From Mesorhizobium neociceri (GTDB taxonomy: Bacteria > Pseudomonadota > Alphaproteobacteria > Rhizobiales > Rhizobiaceae): a stretch of 64,000 nucleotides of DNA. The notes below the pieces were generated by a model. The model saw nothing but the letters and a program-made list of their open reading frames with translations. It had not been told where the DNA came from and did not search any database. The position numbers and the translations under genes are program-made. Of this stretch, positions 10,363-19,057 are shown one piece after another. Position 1 is the first letter of the stretch, and the number at the start of each line of letters is the position of its first letter. The DNA is taken from positions 620,001 to 684,000 of the forward strand of contig NZ_JACDTY010000002.1 in assembly GCF_013520985.1 (NCBI RefSeq), read 5' to 3'.

Positions 10363-10507
10363 CCTGCTCCCCTTGTGGGAGAAGGTGGCCTCGCGAAGCG
10401 AGGTCGGATGAGGGGTGTTCCAGCTTGGCAGGACGGCGATCCTTCCAACACCCCTCATCCGTCTCGGCGCTACGCGCCGATCCACCTTCTCCCACAAGGG
10501 GAGAAGG
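10363..10507. repeat. RIME-like palindromic intergenic repeat, copy 1
   Basis: An element of about 145 bases whose ends are inverted copies of CTCCCCTTGTGGGAGAAGG. It has two inner hairpins (CCTCGCGAAGCGAGG and TCGGCGCTACGCGCCGA) and inverted GAGGGGTGTT/AACACCCCTC arms. A near-identical copy lies at 41283-41430. It resembles the dispersed palindromic intergenic elements of rhizobia. It separates the CobW and WD40 genes and would fold strongly if transcribed. Confidence 0.85.
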
Positions 10508-10573
10508 TTGGCGCCACCTGGCCGCGCTGGCGACTTTTCGGGGGTGGCGACAAATCTCATTGGAATGGTTCTG

Positions 10574-11548
10574 ATGCCCACAGTTGCCCCCCTCGACCTC
10601 GACGGCCATTGCCTTGCCGCCGTCTTCCTCGACAATGTGCCGCATTTTGCGCTGGCTGATGGCGCTGTGCATCGGCTGGACAATGGCCACAAGACAATTC
10701 AGGCCAATGATGGCCTGCTCTCCACCTTCCATGACGCCGCCAATGACCGGCTGATCACCGGCGGCGAAGACGGCAAGATTTTTGCTGTTGCCGCCGGCGG
10801 AACCGTCAACGAGCTGGCGAGCGCCGGCAAGAAGTGGATCACCAGCGTTTCCGCCGGGCCGCAAGGCGCCATCGCTTATGCCACTGGCAAGACCGCCTTC
10901 GTGCGCTTCGCCGACGGCAAGACCAAAGAGTTTGCCCATCCGCGTTCGGTCGAGGGGCTGGCCTTCTCGCCCAAGGGCATGCGCTTCGGCGTCGCCCGCT
11001 ATAATGGCGCGACGCTGCATTTCCCTGCCGCCGAGGGCAAGCCGGTCGAGCTGGACTGGGCCGGCGCCCATACCGGCATCACCTTTTCGCCCGACGGCGC
11101 CTTCCTCGTCACCACCATGCAGGAAAATGCGCTGCATGGCTGGAAGCTCGCCGACGGCAAGCACATGCGCATGACGGGTTATCCAGGCAAGGTCAAAAGC
11201 CTGTCGTGGAGCGTGAAGGGCAAGTGGCTGGCGAGTTCCGGCGCGCCGGCGGCGATCGTCTGGCCGTTTTCGGGCAAGGATGGCCCGATGGGCAAGGCGC
11301 CGCTGGAACTCGGCACCCGCGGCAACGCCATGGTGACATCTGTCGCCTGCCATCCGAGCCAGGATGTCGTGGCCGTTGGCTACGACGACGGCATGGTCAT
11401 GGCGGTGCGCTTTGCCGACGCCAAAGAGGTGCTGCTGCGCCGCCCGGGCAAGGGCGCGATCACCGCGATGATGTGGGACAAGGAAGAGCGCCGCGTCGCC
11501 TTCGGCAGTGCCGCTGGCGATTGCGGCGTCATCGACATCTCCGCCTGA
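10574..11548 (+). CDS. WD40 repeat protein
   Basis: A protein of about 324 residues made of repeated beta-propeller blades with degenerate WD-type units, for example SVEGLAFSPKGMRFGVARY, TGITFSPDGAFLVTTM and KVKSLSWSVKGKWLASSG. No signal peptide is visible, so it is probably cytosolic. A Met three codons earlier (10565) is an alternative start. It follows the CobW-like GTPase on the same strand, which suggests a shared metal-related role, but that is inference. Confidence 0.82.
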   Translation: MPTVAPLDLDGHCLAAVFLDNVPHFALADGAVHRLDNGHKTIQANDGLLSTFHDAANDRLITGGEDGKIFAVAAGGTVNELASAGKKWITSVSAGPQGAIAYATGKTAFVRFADGKTKEFAHPRSVEGLAFSPKGMRFGVARYNGATLHFPAAEGKPVELDWAGAHTGITFSPDGAFLVTTMQENALHGWKLADGKHMRMTGYPGKVKSLSWSVKGKWLASSGAPAAIVWPFSGKDGPMGKAPLELGTRGNAMVTSVACHPSQDVVAVGYDDGMVMAVRFADAKEVLLRRPGKGAITAMMWDKEERRVAFGSAAGDCGVIDISA

Positions 11549-11549
11549 C

Positions 11550-12002
11550 CTATTCGGCCCCACACGACACCTTGCCGGTCAGCTCTTTCGGCTTGCCGTC
11601 CTGTTCCGTGTCGGCAGCATTGTCGTAGACAGCAAGCGTGTACTGGCCGTCATAGACGCCCTCGTCGCTCGTCTTGGTCAGGATCGTCAGTTCGACAGAG
11701 TTGAATTTATCTCCGAGCTGATGCTCATGGTAGATGTTCAGCCGCAACTCCTTGTCGTCCAGCCAGTATTGCGTGAGGTCGGAATCCTCGAAGACGGTCT
11801 TGCGCAGGCTGTCGCCGTCAGGCCGGCCGAGTATCTCGAGATCGCCGCGAAAATTGAAGGTCGGGCCGCCCATGCCTCTGGTGACGCCGGCGCCGACATC
11901 GAATTTCACCATCGCATCGTCGACGTCGCACCAGATACCGCCGGATGCCGAAGCCGCATCGGCCGACAAGAGTAGCGCTATAGTGCCGATGATCGTCCGC
12001 AT
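11550..12002 (-). CDS. Secreted hypothetical protein
   Basis: A 150-residue protein with a clear signal peptide (MRTIIGTIALLLSADAASAS). The mature part is beta-rich with two cysteines (IWCDVDD and KVSCGAE at the C-terminus) that could form a disulphide. I do not recognise the family. The ATG at 12002 is preceded by GGGGGAG. It is convergent with the WD40 gene, whose stop is one base away. Confidence 0.7.
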   Translation of the reverse strand: MRTIIGTIALLLSADAASASGGIWCDVDDAMVKFDVGAGVTRGMGGPTFNFRGDLEILGRPDGDSLRKTVFEDSDLTQYWLDDKELRLNIYHEHQLGDKFNSVELTILTKTSDEGVYDGQYTLAVYDNAADTEQDGKPKELTGKVSCGAE

Positions 12003-12159
12003 TTTCTCCCCCCAGAACCACAAACCCGACCGCATTGGCGCCTGACTGCGCCGCAAGGTCAAGCCTGCCGAACTCGCCGCTGAGCCAATGCAGGGCATCG
12101 ACCCGGCCAATTGCGGTAGCCGACGCCAATTGGCTAGTGTGCCTGTCGAGAGGGATTTC

Positions 12160-13542
12160 ATGCACAGCACTGACAGTTCAAAGACGTCCATCAGCGGCAT
12201 CAGCGCTGCCCGCATCGCCAAGTTGCGCGAGAGCGAGGCCGAAACGTTCCGCAAGGCGCGGCCGAAATCGGCGGCCAAGGTGGGCAACGGCCTGCCCGGC
12301 TTTTTCGGCGGCGTGCCGATGCACTGGATGAACGACTGGCCGACGCCGTTCCCGATCCTGGTCGACAGCGCCAAAGGCGCCACCATCACCGACATTGACG
12401 GCAACAGGCTCGACGATTTCTGCCTCGGCGACACCGGCTCGATGTTCGGCCATTCGCCGCCGCCGGTGGCGCGCGCCATCCGCCGCCAGGCCGGGAGTGG
12501 CCTGACCTATATGCTGCCTTCGGAAGATGCGCTGGCCATCGGGCCGCTGCTGCAAGAGCGCTTCGGCCTGCCGTTCTGGCAGATCGCCACCACCGCCACC
12601 GACGCCAACCGGTTCGCGTTGCGCGTCGCTCGGGCCGTGACGGGGCGCGAAAAAATACTGGTCTTCAACGGCTGCTATCACGGCTCGGTCGACGAGACGA
12701 TGGTGCGGCTGGTCGATGGCATACCGGTCAACCGACCGGGACTGGCGGGCGAATTTCGCGACCTGACCAAGACGGCGAAGGTCATCGAGTTCAACGATGT
12801 TGCCGCGTTGGAAGCGGCGCTCAAGGACAAGGACGTGGCCTGCGTCATCGCCGAGCCGGTGCTGACCAATTCCTGTATGGTGCTGCCCGATCAGGGTTTC
12901 CATGATGCCTTGCGCAAACTGACGCGCGCGGCCGGCACGCTGCTTCTGATCGACGAAACGCACACCATCTCCACCGGTCCCGGCGGCTACACCAGGAAAT
13001 TCGGACTGGACCCGGACTTCTTTGTTTTGGGCAAGCCGATCGCCGGCGGCGTGCCGGCGAGCGTGTGGGGGATGAGCGACGAGGTCGCCAACCGCTACGC
13101 CGACTACAACAGAACCAAGGAGCCGGGTTATTCCGGCATGGGCACGACGCTATCGGCCAACCCGCTGCAATTCGCGGCGATGCGCGCCACGCTCGAAGAG
13201 GTGATGACGCAAGAGAATTACGCCCATATGGACCGTCTGGCGCTGCGGCTAGACGCCGGGCTGACCGGGGTCATCGACCGCTACAATCTGCCCTGGCATG
13301 TTGCCCGCGTCGGCGCCCGCGTCGAGTTCATCTGCGCGCCCGACCCGTTGCGCGATGGCGCGGAGGCGGAAGCGGCACACGCGCCGGAGCTCGAAGCCGC
13401 TGTTCATGTCGCGCTGGTCAACCAGGGCGTGTTGATCGCGCCCTTCCACAACATGATGCTGATCTCGCCGGCCACCACCGGCGCCCAGGTCAACCGGCTG
13501 ATCACCGCCTTCGCCACGGTTGCGGCAAGGCTGACGGCATGA
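12160..13542 (+). CDS. Class III PLP-dependent aminotransferase (glutamate-1-semialdehyde-aminomutase-like)
   Basis: A 460-residue class III aminotransferase. It shows the substrate/PLP loop LVFNGCYHGSVDET, the Asp-containing LLLIDETHTI, and the Schiff-base Lys in FFVLGKPIAGGVPAS. It resembles HemL-type or aspartate aminotransferase-family enzymes rather than true HemL. The start at 12160 follows GAGAGGGATTTC. Its TGA overlaps the ATG of the next gene (ATGA, 13539-13542), a glutamine-synthetase-like enzyme, so the two probably work on the same amine-containing substrate. Confidence 0.85.
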   Translation: MHSTDSSKTSISGISAARIAKLRESEAETFRKARPKSAAKVGNGLPGFFGGVPMHWMNDWPTPFPILVDSAKGATITDIDGNRLDDFCLGDTGSMFGHSPPPVARAIRRQAGSGLTYMLPSEDALAIGPLLQERFGLPFWQIATTATDANRFALRVARAVTGREKILVFNGCYHGSVDETMVRLVDGIPVNRPGLAGEFRDLTKTAKVIEFNDVAALEAALKDKDVACVIAEPVLTNSCMVLPDQGFHDALRKLTRAAGTLLLIDETHTISTGPGGYTRKFGLDPDFFVLGKPIAGGVPASVWGMSDEVANRYADYNRTKEPGYSGMGTTLSANPLQFAAMRATLEEVMTQENYAHMDRLALRLDAGLTGVIDRYNLPWHVARVGARVEFICAPDPLRDGAEAEAAHAPELEAAVHVALVNQGVLIAPFHNMMLISPATTGAQVNRLITAFATVAARLTA

Positions 13543-14990
13543 GACAAGCGACTGAACGGGCGGCTGCCGAACGGACCGCCAAGGAAACCTTGAGTACAGT
13601 AATCATGACTTCACCTTCGGGCTCGACGCCCGCCGAGGCGCAAGCCTTTCTCGACGCCCATCCTGAAATCGAAGCTTTCGACATCGTCTTGACCGACGCC
13701 AACGGCGTCGGCCGCGGTAAGATCGTGCGTCGGCATGAGCTGAAAAGCATCTATGAGGGCGGCCGCCACATGCCGATCTCGATCCTCGGCCTCGACATCA
13801 CCGGCGAGGATGTGCACGAGACCGGGTTGATCTGGACGACTGGCGACGGCGACCTCAGGGCATGGCCGATCCCCGGCACGCTGGTGCCGCTCTACGGCAC
13901 AAGCCCGCCGCGTGGCCAGCTACTCATGGCGATGTACCACCTCGAGGGCCAGCCAATGTCGTCGGACCCGCGGCTGGCGCTGGCCAGGCAGGTCGACATA
14001 TTGGCCGCCAAGGGTCTTTACCCCGCCGGCGCTTTCGAACTCGAATTTTTCCTGCTCGCCAATGAGCGTGACGCCGACGGCAAGGTGAAGCCGGCGGACG
14101 CCGTGCTCGACGGCCGCCGCTCGGCCAAGACCGAGGTCTATTCGGTCGACCATCTGCATGGCATGGAGCCACTGTTTTCCGACATCTATGCCGCGGCCAA
14201 GGCGCAAGGCATTCCGGCCGAAACGGTGATTTCCGAATATGCGCCCGGCCAGTATGAATTGACGCTGAACTACCGCAAGGACGTGATGCGGGCGGCCGAC
14301 GATCTGGTCATGCTGAAGCGGCTGGTGCGGGCGCAGGCGCGCCGCCATGGCGTCACCGCCTGCTTCATGGCCAAGCCGATCGAAAAGTACGCCGGCTCCG
14401 GCATGCATTTCCATGTTTCGCTGCAGGACAAAAACGGCCGAAATGTATTTGCCGAGGCCGGCGGCGAAAGCTGGTCGCTGCCGCTGCTGCAGGGGCTTGG
14501 TGGCCTGATCCAGACCATGGCCGAATCGATGCTGGTGTTTGCGCCGCACGCCAATTCGTGGCGGCGCTTCGTCTCGCAATCCTATGCGCCGGTGGCGCCG
14601 ACCTGGGGCGTCAACAACCGCTCCGTGGCGCTGCGCGTGCCGGCAGGCGACGCCAGGAACCGGCGCATCGAACACCGGCCGTCGGGCGTCGACGCCAATC
14701 CCTACTTGATCGCCGCAACCGTACTGGCCGGCATCGTCAAGGGACTGGATGAAGGCCTGGACCCCGGTCCGGAGACCACCGGCAATGGCTATGAAGCGGC
14801 GGTAACGCGCACGACCATGCCGGTCGACTGGCGCGCCGCGATCGAGGCGGCGCGGGCATCGAGCTTCCTGAAAGAGGCGCTGGGCGAGGATCTGCACCGC
14901 ACCTTCGTGGCGATCAAGCAGTCCGAATATCTGCGCGTCGCCCGCACGGTGAGCGAGCTCGACTACCACCTCTATCTGCACGAGGTGTGA
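13539..14990 (+). CDS. Glutamine synthetase-family enzyme (gamma-glutamylamine synthetase-like)
   Basis: A 483-residue GS-fold ligase. The beta-grasp N-terminal part is followed by the catalytic domain: AFELEFFLL, the ISEYAPGQYELTLNY loop, GSGMHFHVSLQD and RRIEHRPSGVDANPYL. It lacks the adenylylation-tail features of housekeeping GlnA and looks like the PuuA/GlnT group that glutamylates amines. The ATG at 13539 overlaps the aminotransferase stop; an internal Met at 13605 is an alternative start. The coupling suggests gamma-glutamylation and transamination of an amine. Confidence 0.85.
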   Translation: MRQATERAAAERTAKETLSTVIMTSPSGSTPAEAQAFLDAHPEIEAFDIVLTDANGVGRGKIVRRHELKSIYEGGRHMPISILGLDITGEDVHETGLIWTTGDGDLRAWPIPGTLVPLYGTSPPRGQLLMAMYHLEGQPMSSDPRLALARQVDILAAKGLYPAGAFELEFFLLANERDADGKVKPADAVLDGRRSAKTEVYSVDHLHGMEPLFSDIYAAAKAQGIPAETVISEYAPGQYELTLNYRKDVMRAADDLVMLKRLVRAQARRHGVTACFMAKPIEKYAGSGMHFHVSLQDKNGRNVFAEAGGESWSLPLLQGLGGLIQTMAESMLVFAPHANSWRRFVSQSYAPVAPTWGVNNRSVALRVPAGDARNRRIEHRPSGVDANPYLIAATVLAGIVKGLDEGLDPGPETTGNGYEAAVTRTTMPVDWRAAIEAARASSFLKEALGEDLHRTFVAIKQSEYLRVARTVSELDYHLYLHEV

Positions 14991-15050
14991 TGGCAGCAGG
15001 AACCATCATCGGCCTTATCCATTTCAATCTCGAATGGACGAGGCAGGATC

Positions 15051-15728
15051 ATGGCGACCACAGGCCTTCCACGTGAAGCAAAAATGCCCGCCAGACGCAT
15101 TTCCGCGCGGCGCGTCGAACCAGTGCCGGGCGAAGACAGTGCCTCCATCGCGAACCTGCGCGAAGCCGCGAAGGGCTGCCGCCGCTGCCCGCTGTGGCGC
15201 GATGCGACACAGACCGTATTCGGCGAAGGGCCGGACAACGCTAAAGTGGTCTTCGTCGGCGAACAGCCGGGCGACCAGGAGGATCTCGCCGGCAAACCTT
15301 TTGTCGGTCCCGCCGGCAAAGTGTTCGATGCCATACTGGACGATGCCGGCGTCGACCGGCAAAAAGCCTACGTCACCAACGCGGTCAAACACTTCAAGTT
15401 CGAGCCGCGTGGCAAGCGCCGCATTCACTCCAAGCCAAATGCCGGCGAGGTCCAGGCCTGCCGCTGGTGGGTCGGCAAAGAACTGGAGCTGATCAAGCCG
15501 GACCTTGCAGTGGCGCTCGGCGCGACAGCGGCGCTATCGCTACTGGGCAAAGCTATTGCCGTGACGAAAATGCGCGGCCAGGTAATCGTGCGCGAGGATG
15601 GGCTTCGGGTGTTCATCACCATCCATCCGTCCTTCATCCTGCGCATTCATGAGCCGGCGGAGAAAGAGGCCGAAAGGGAACGGTTCCTGGCCGATATGAA
15701 ACAGGTGAAGCGGCTGATGGCCGCCTGA
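15051..15728 (+). CDS. UdgX-type uracil-DNA glycosylase
   Basis: A 225-residue family 4-like uracil-DNA glycosylase. The uracil pocket motif is GEQPGDQEDLAGKPFVGPAG. Three visible Fe-S cysteines are Cys43, Cys46 (GCRRCPLW) and Cys137 (QACRWW). The diagnostic KRRIH insertion is at residues 122-126. In mycobacterial UdgX the His of this motif makes a covalent bond to the abasic deoxyribose after uracil removal, so a suicide-type DNA-damage-binding activity is expected here. It follows the GS-like gene by 60 bases with its own GAGG-containing ribosome-binding site. Confidence 0.88.
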   Translation: MATTGLPREAKMPARRISARRVEPVPGEDSASIANLREAAKGCRRCPLWRDATQTVFGEGPDNAKVVFVGEQPGDQEDLAGKPFVGPAGKVFDAILDDAGVDRQKAYVTNAVKHFKFEPRGKRRIHSKPNAGEVQACRWWVGKELELIKPDLAVALGATAALSLLGKAIAVTKMRGQVIVREDGLRVFITIHPSFILRIHEPAEKEAERERFLADMKQVKRLMAA

Positions 15729-15737
15729 ACGGTTCGC

Positions 15738-17000
15738 CTAGCGGATCAGGATCGCCCTGAGATCGTTGACATTCGTGCCGGTCGGGCCGGGAACGAACAG
15801 GTCGCCTATCGCATTGAACGCCGTCCAGGCATTGTTCCCCGCCAGCATCGCCTTAGCGTCGACGCCGGCCGCGCGCATGCGTGACACGGTCGAGCCATCG
15901 GCAAAAGCGCCGGCATTGTCTTCCGAGCCGTCTATACCGTCCGTGTCGGCAGCCAGCGCATGGATATTGTCCGCGCCGCCAATGGCGATGGCGAAGGCGA
16001 GCAGGAATTCGCTGTTACGACCGCCCTTGCCTTTCGCCCGAAGCGTTACCGTGGTTTCGCCGCCGGACAGGATCAGCACAGGCTTCTGGAACGGCCGGTT
16101 GCGCGTAGCCACTTCGCGCGCAATGGCGGCATGCACGCCGCCGACCTCACGCGCCTCGCCTTCGATGGAATCGGAGAGGATGATGGCTTCCATGCCCTGG
16201 CGCTTTGCTTCGGCGGCTGCCGCTTCCAACGACACGCCAGCCGAGGCGATCAGGTGCACCTCATTGCCTGAAAAGCGCGGATCGTCAGGGTTCGGCGCAT
16301 CGGCAGCCGACGAATTGATGTGGGCCATGACGGCGTCCGGCAATTTCATGCCATAGGCTGCTATCGAGGCCAGCGCGTCGGCGCGGCTGCCGGTGTCGGG
16401 AACGGTCGGGCCGGAGGCGACCAAGGCCGGATTGTCGCCGGGGATATCGGAAACGACCAGAGAAACCACTTTGGCCGGCCAGGCGGCCGCGGCCAGCCGG
16501 CCGCCCTTGATGGTCGAGACATGCTTGCGAATGGTGTTCATGGCCGCGATCGGCGCGCCGGAAGCGAGCAGCGCCTCGTTGACGGCGATCTCGTCGGCCA
16601 ATGTCAGGCCAGCGGCAGGCGATGGCAACAGCGCCGAGCCGCCGCCGGAGATCAGCGCCACGACCAGATCGTCAGCCGTCAGCCCCTGCACCTTTTCCAG
16701 CAGCCGCCGCGAGGCCTCAAGTCCGGCGGCGTCCGGCACCGGATGCGCCGCTTCGATGATCTCGATGCGCTCGCATTTGGCGCCATAGCCATAGCGGGTG
16801 ACGACCAGCCCTTCGATCGGGCCGTCCCATACCTTCTCGAAGGCGGCAGCCATTTGCGCCGAGCCTTTGCCGGCGCCGATAACGATGGTGCGGCCTTTGG
16901 GCTTCGCCGGCAGATGATCCCGGATGGTTCTTTCCGGATCGGCAGCGGCAACGGCGGCGTCGAACATGGAGATGAGAAAGGATTTGGGGTCGAGTGCCAT
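15738..17000 (-). CDS. ttuD: Glycerate 2-kinase (TtuD/GckA, MOFRL family)
   Basis: A 420-residue type II glycerate kinase that phosphorylates D-glycerate to 2-phosphoglycerate. Recognisable blocks are [19 protein letters not shown], the [14 protein letters not shown] loop, [17 protein letters not shown] and the C-terminal MOFRL part ([14 protein letters not shown] ... [14 protein letters not shown]). Older annotations call it hydroxypyruvate reductase. It is followed on the same strand by the purine genes guaD and puuD. That fits use of glyoxylate released from ureidoglycolate via tartronate semialdehyde and glycerate. Confidence 0.9.
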   Translation of the reverse strand: MALDPKSFLISMFDAAVAAADPERTIRDHLPAKPKGRTIVIGAGKGSAQMAAAFEKVWDGPIEGLVVTRYGYGAKCERIEIIEAAHPVPDAAGLEASRRLLEKVQGLTADDLVVALISGGGSALLPSPAAGLTLADEIAVNEALLASGAPIAAMNTIRKHVSTIKGGRLAAAAWPAKVVSLVVSDIPGDNPALVASGPTVPDTGSRADALASIAAYGMKLPDAVMAHINSSAADAPNPDDPRFSGNEVHLIASAGVSLEAAAAEAKRQGMEAIILSDSIEGEAREVGGVHAAIAREVATRNRPFQKPVLILSGGETTVTLRAKGKGGRNSEFLLAFAIAIGGADNIHALAADTDGIDGSEDNAGAFADGSTVSRMRAAGVDAKAMLAGNNAWTAFNAIGDLFVPGPTGTNVNDLRAILIR

Positions 17001-17009
17001 CGCTTGTCT

Positions 17010-17516
17010 TTATTCCGCTGAAGCAGGCGGCAAAGCAAAATCGGACCGTTCGAACCCAAGACATTCGCATATCGCCGCCACGACGACACCGTGATCCTCA
17101 CGTTCGGGCAAACCAGAGACCGTAATCGCGCCAATGACACCGGCGCCCTTGACTGTAATGGGAAAGCCGCCGCCGGCCAGCACATAGTCGACGATGTCCA
17201 GCCCTTCGCCGATCTTGAAGGTACGGTCGGGGCGCTGCTGTTCCAGCACCAGGCGATAAGTGCTTTTGAGGTAACGCTTGACGACATTGATCTTGCGCCG
17301 CGCCCAATCCGGATTGGAGGCGTTCGAACCGGGCATCGCGGCATAGAACAGCGGCCGATCCCACAACCTGATGTCGACGATGATGGGCAGGTTGTCAGTC
17401 AGCGCCCGCTCGCGGATCGCCGCGCCGACCTTGAAGGCGACAGCCTCGTCGAAGGCCGGGAAGACCAGCGTCTCTTCCTGTTTCTGGATCAGAGCGATGT
17501 CGTCCGCAGCGGCCAT
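17010..17516 (-). CDS. Heme-degrading-domain / UPF0303 family protein
   Basis: A 168-residue protein of the GlcG/HbpS-like fold (DUF336), recognised from FPITVKGAGVIGAITVSGLP at the C-terminal half and KINVVKRYLKSTYRL in the middle. The biochemical role of the UPF0303 branch is unclear. It sits immediately upstream of the glycerate kinase (9 bases), in the same orientation. GlcG-like proteins often accompany glycolate and glyoxylate genes, which matches this neighbourhood. Confidence 0.8.
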   Translation of the reverse strand: MAAADDIALIQKQEETLVFPAFDEAVAFKVGAAIRERALTDNLPIIVDIRLWDRPLFYAAMPGSNASNPDWARRKINVVKRYLKSTYRLVLEQQRPDRTFKIGEGLDIVDYVLAGGGFPITVKGAGVIGAITVSGLPEREDHGVVVAAICECLGFERSDFALPPASAE

Positions 17517-17587
17517 TTTCTTTCTCCGAAATCGTCACACGTCGTGTGTACGACAAGTTCCGCTCGGTCAAGCTCCCGGCGCGGCGG

Positions 17588-17737
17588 CCCCCTCATCCGG
17601 CCGCTTCGCGGCCACCTTCTCCCCGTTGGGGAGAAGAGACGAGCGTCGACGCCGGCGCACCTTCTTCTCCCCTCGGGGAGAGGTCGGATTGTCCCGAATT
17701 GCCCTTCGCAATTCGGTTGGCAATCCGGGTGAGGGGG
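17588..17737. repeat. RIME-like palindromic intergenic repeat, divergent copy
   Basis: A 150-base palindromic element bounded by CCCCCTCATCCGG and CCGGGTGAGGGGG. It has internal hairpins including CTTCTCCCCGTTGGGGAGAAG and GAATTGCCCTTCGCAATTC. It shares the CTTCTCCCC and CTCATCC words with copies 1 and 2 but belongs to another subtype. It ends one base before the guaD stop codon and fills most of the gap to the next gene. Confidence 0.7.
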
Positions 17738-17738
17738 C

Positions 17739-19055
17739 TCACCCCCCGATCAGATCGCTCTTGGCCGGCCGCCCCGCAACATAGACCTCGCGCACCGCGC
17801 GATCGTCACCCAGCGTCTGCAGCAGGAACAGCTCTTCGGCCAACGTCTCCACAGTTTCCATCCGTAGCCGCATCGCAGGCGTGGCGCGGGCGTCGAGCAC
17901 GGTGATGTCGGCGTCGGTGCATTCATCGAGCGTGCCGACCTTCTCCGCCACCGACAGCGCCTCGGCATTGCCGCGCGTCAGCTGCCAGAAGGACTGGAGC
18001 GGGTTCAGCTTCTCGCCATTCAGCGCGATCACCTTGTAGCCTTCGTCCATGGTGCGCAGCATCGAATAATTGGTGCCGCCGCCGACGTCCGTCGCAGCGG
18101 CGATCCTGAGCGGCTTGTCGCGGCGGCGAAAGCGCTGGTAGTCGAACAGGCCGGAGCCGAGGAACAGGTTGGAGGTCGGGCAGAACACCGCCACCGAGCC
18201 TGAGTCCGACAGCGCATCCGCCTCGCGTTCGCTGAGATGGATGCAGTGGCCGAACAGGCTCCTTTTGCCAAGCAGCCCGTACTGCTCGTAGACATCGGTA
18301 TAGTCGCGCGCCTGCGGATAGAGCTGTTGCGTGAACGCGATTTCGGCGTGGTTTTCCGACAGATGCGTCTGCATGTGCAGATCGGGATGCTCGCGGCAGA
18401 GCGCGCCGGACATTTCCAGTTGCTCCGGCGACGAGGTAATGGCGAAGCGCGGCGTGATCGCATAGAGCTGTCGGCCCTTGCCGTGCCATTCCGCGATCAG
18501 CGCCTTGGTATCGTCATAGCCGGATTGCGGCGTGTCGAGCACGCCTGCCGGCGCATTTCGGTCCATCATCACCTTGCCGGCGATGTTGAGCATGTTGCGG
18601 TCATGCGACTCGGCGAAGAAGGCTTCAGCCGAGGCCTTGTGCACGGAACAATAGGCGGCGACCGTCGTCGTGCCGTGGCGCACCATTTCGTCCAGGAACA
18701 GCCGCGCGATGCGGCGGCCATGCTGCGCGTTGGCGAACTTGGTCTCTTCGGGAAAGGTGTAGGTGTTCAGCCAGTCGAGCAGTTCGGCGCCATAGGAAGC
18801 GATGACCTGCATCTGCGGAAAATGCACATGCGCGTCGATGAAGCCTGGCAGCAGCAGATGCGGCCGGTGGTCAATTTTCCTTACGCCCTCGCCGGCCTGT
18901 TTCTCGACTTGCGCATAGGCGCCGGCAGCGACGATCTTGCCGTCGCGGATCAACAAGCCGCCATCCTCCTCGTAGCGCCAGGCGGTATGGTCGTCTATTG
19001 CTTCGGGCCAGCGCAAAAAGCTCAGCGTGCGGCCGCGCAGAAGTGTGGAGGTCAT
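17739..19055 (-). CDS. guaD: Guanine deaminase
   Basis: A 438-residue amidohydrolase-superfamily guanine deaminase converting guanine to xanthine. The metal-binding HxH is in PGFIDAHVHFPQMQVIASYG. Downstream ligands are in MQTHLSENHAEI and SLFGHCIHLSERE, and the final Asp in AAATDVGGGTNYSML. The family-typical NTYTFPEE segment is present. It is two bases downstream of puuD on the same strand, so these two form an operon feeding xanthine to XdhABC and then urate to PuuD. Confidence 0.93.
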   Translation of the reverse strand: MTSTLLRGRTLSFLRWPEAIDDHTAWRYEEDGGLLIRDGKIVAAGAYAQVEKQAGEGVRKIDHRPHLLLPGFIDAHVHFPQMQVIASYGAELLDWLNTYTFPEETKFANAQHGRRIARLFLDEMVRHGTTTVAAYCSVHKASAEAFFAESHDRNMLNIAGKVMMDRNAPAGVLDTPQSGYDDTKALIAEWHGKGRQLYAITPRFAITSSPEQLEMSGALCREHPDLHMQTHLSENHAEIAFTQQLYPQARDYTDVYEQYGLLGKRSLFGHCIHLSEREADALSDSGSVAVFCPTSNLFLGSGLFDYQRFRRRDKPLRIAAATDVGGGTNYSMLRTMDEGYKVIALNGEKLNPLQSFWQLTRGNAEALSVAEKVGTLDECTDADITVLDARATPAMRLRMETVETLAEELFLLQTLGDDRAVREVYVAGRPAKSDLIGG

Positions 19056-19057
19056 GC

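Noticed and set aside
10363..10507. Palindromic repeats as CRISPR or insertion-sequence ends
   Set aside because: There is no regular spacer series, transposase or target duplication; the structure fits a RIME-like intergenic element.
13065..13538. N-terminal extension of the glutamine-synthetase-like gene
   Set aside because: It overlaps the aminotransferase in another frame; the ATGA overlap at 13539 is the natural start.
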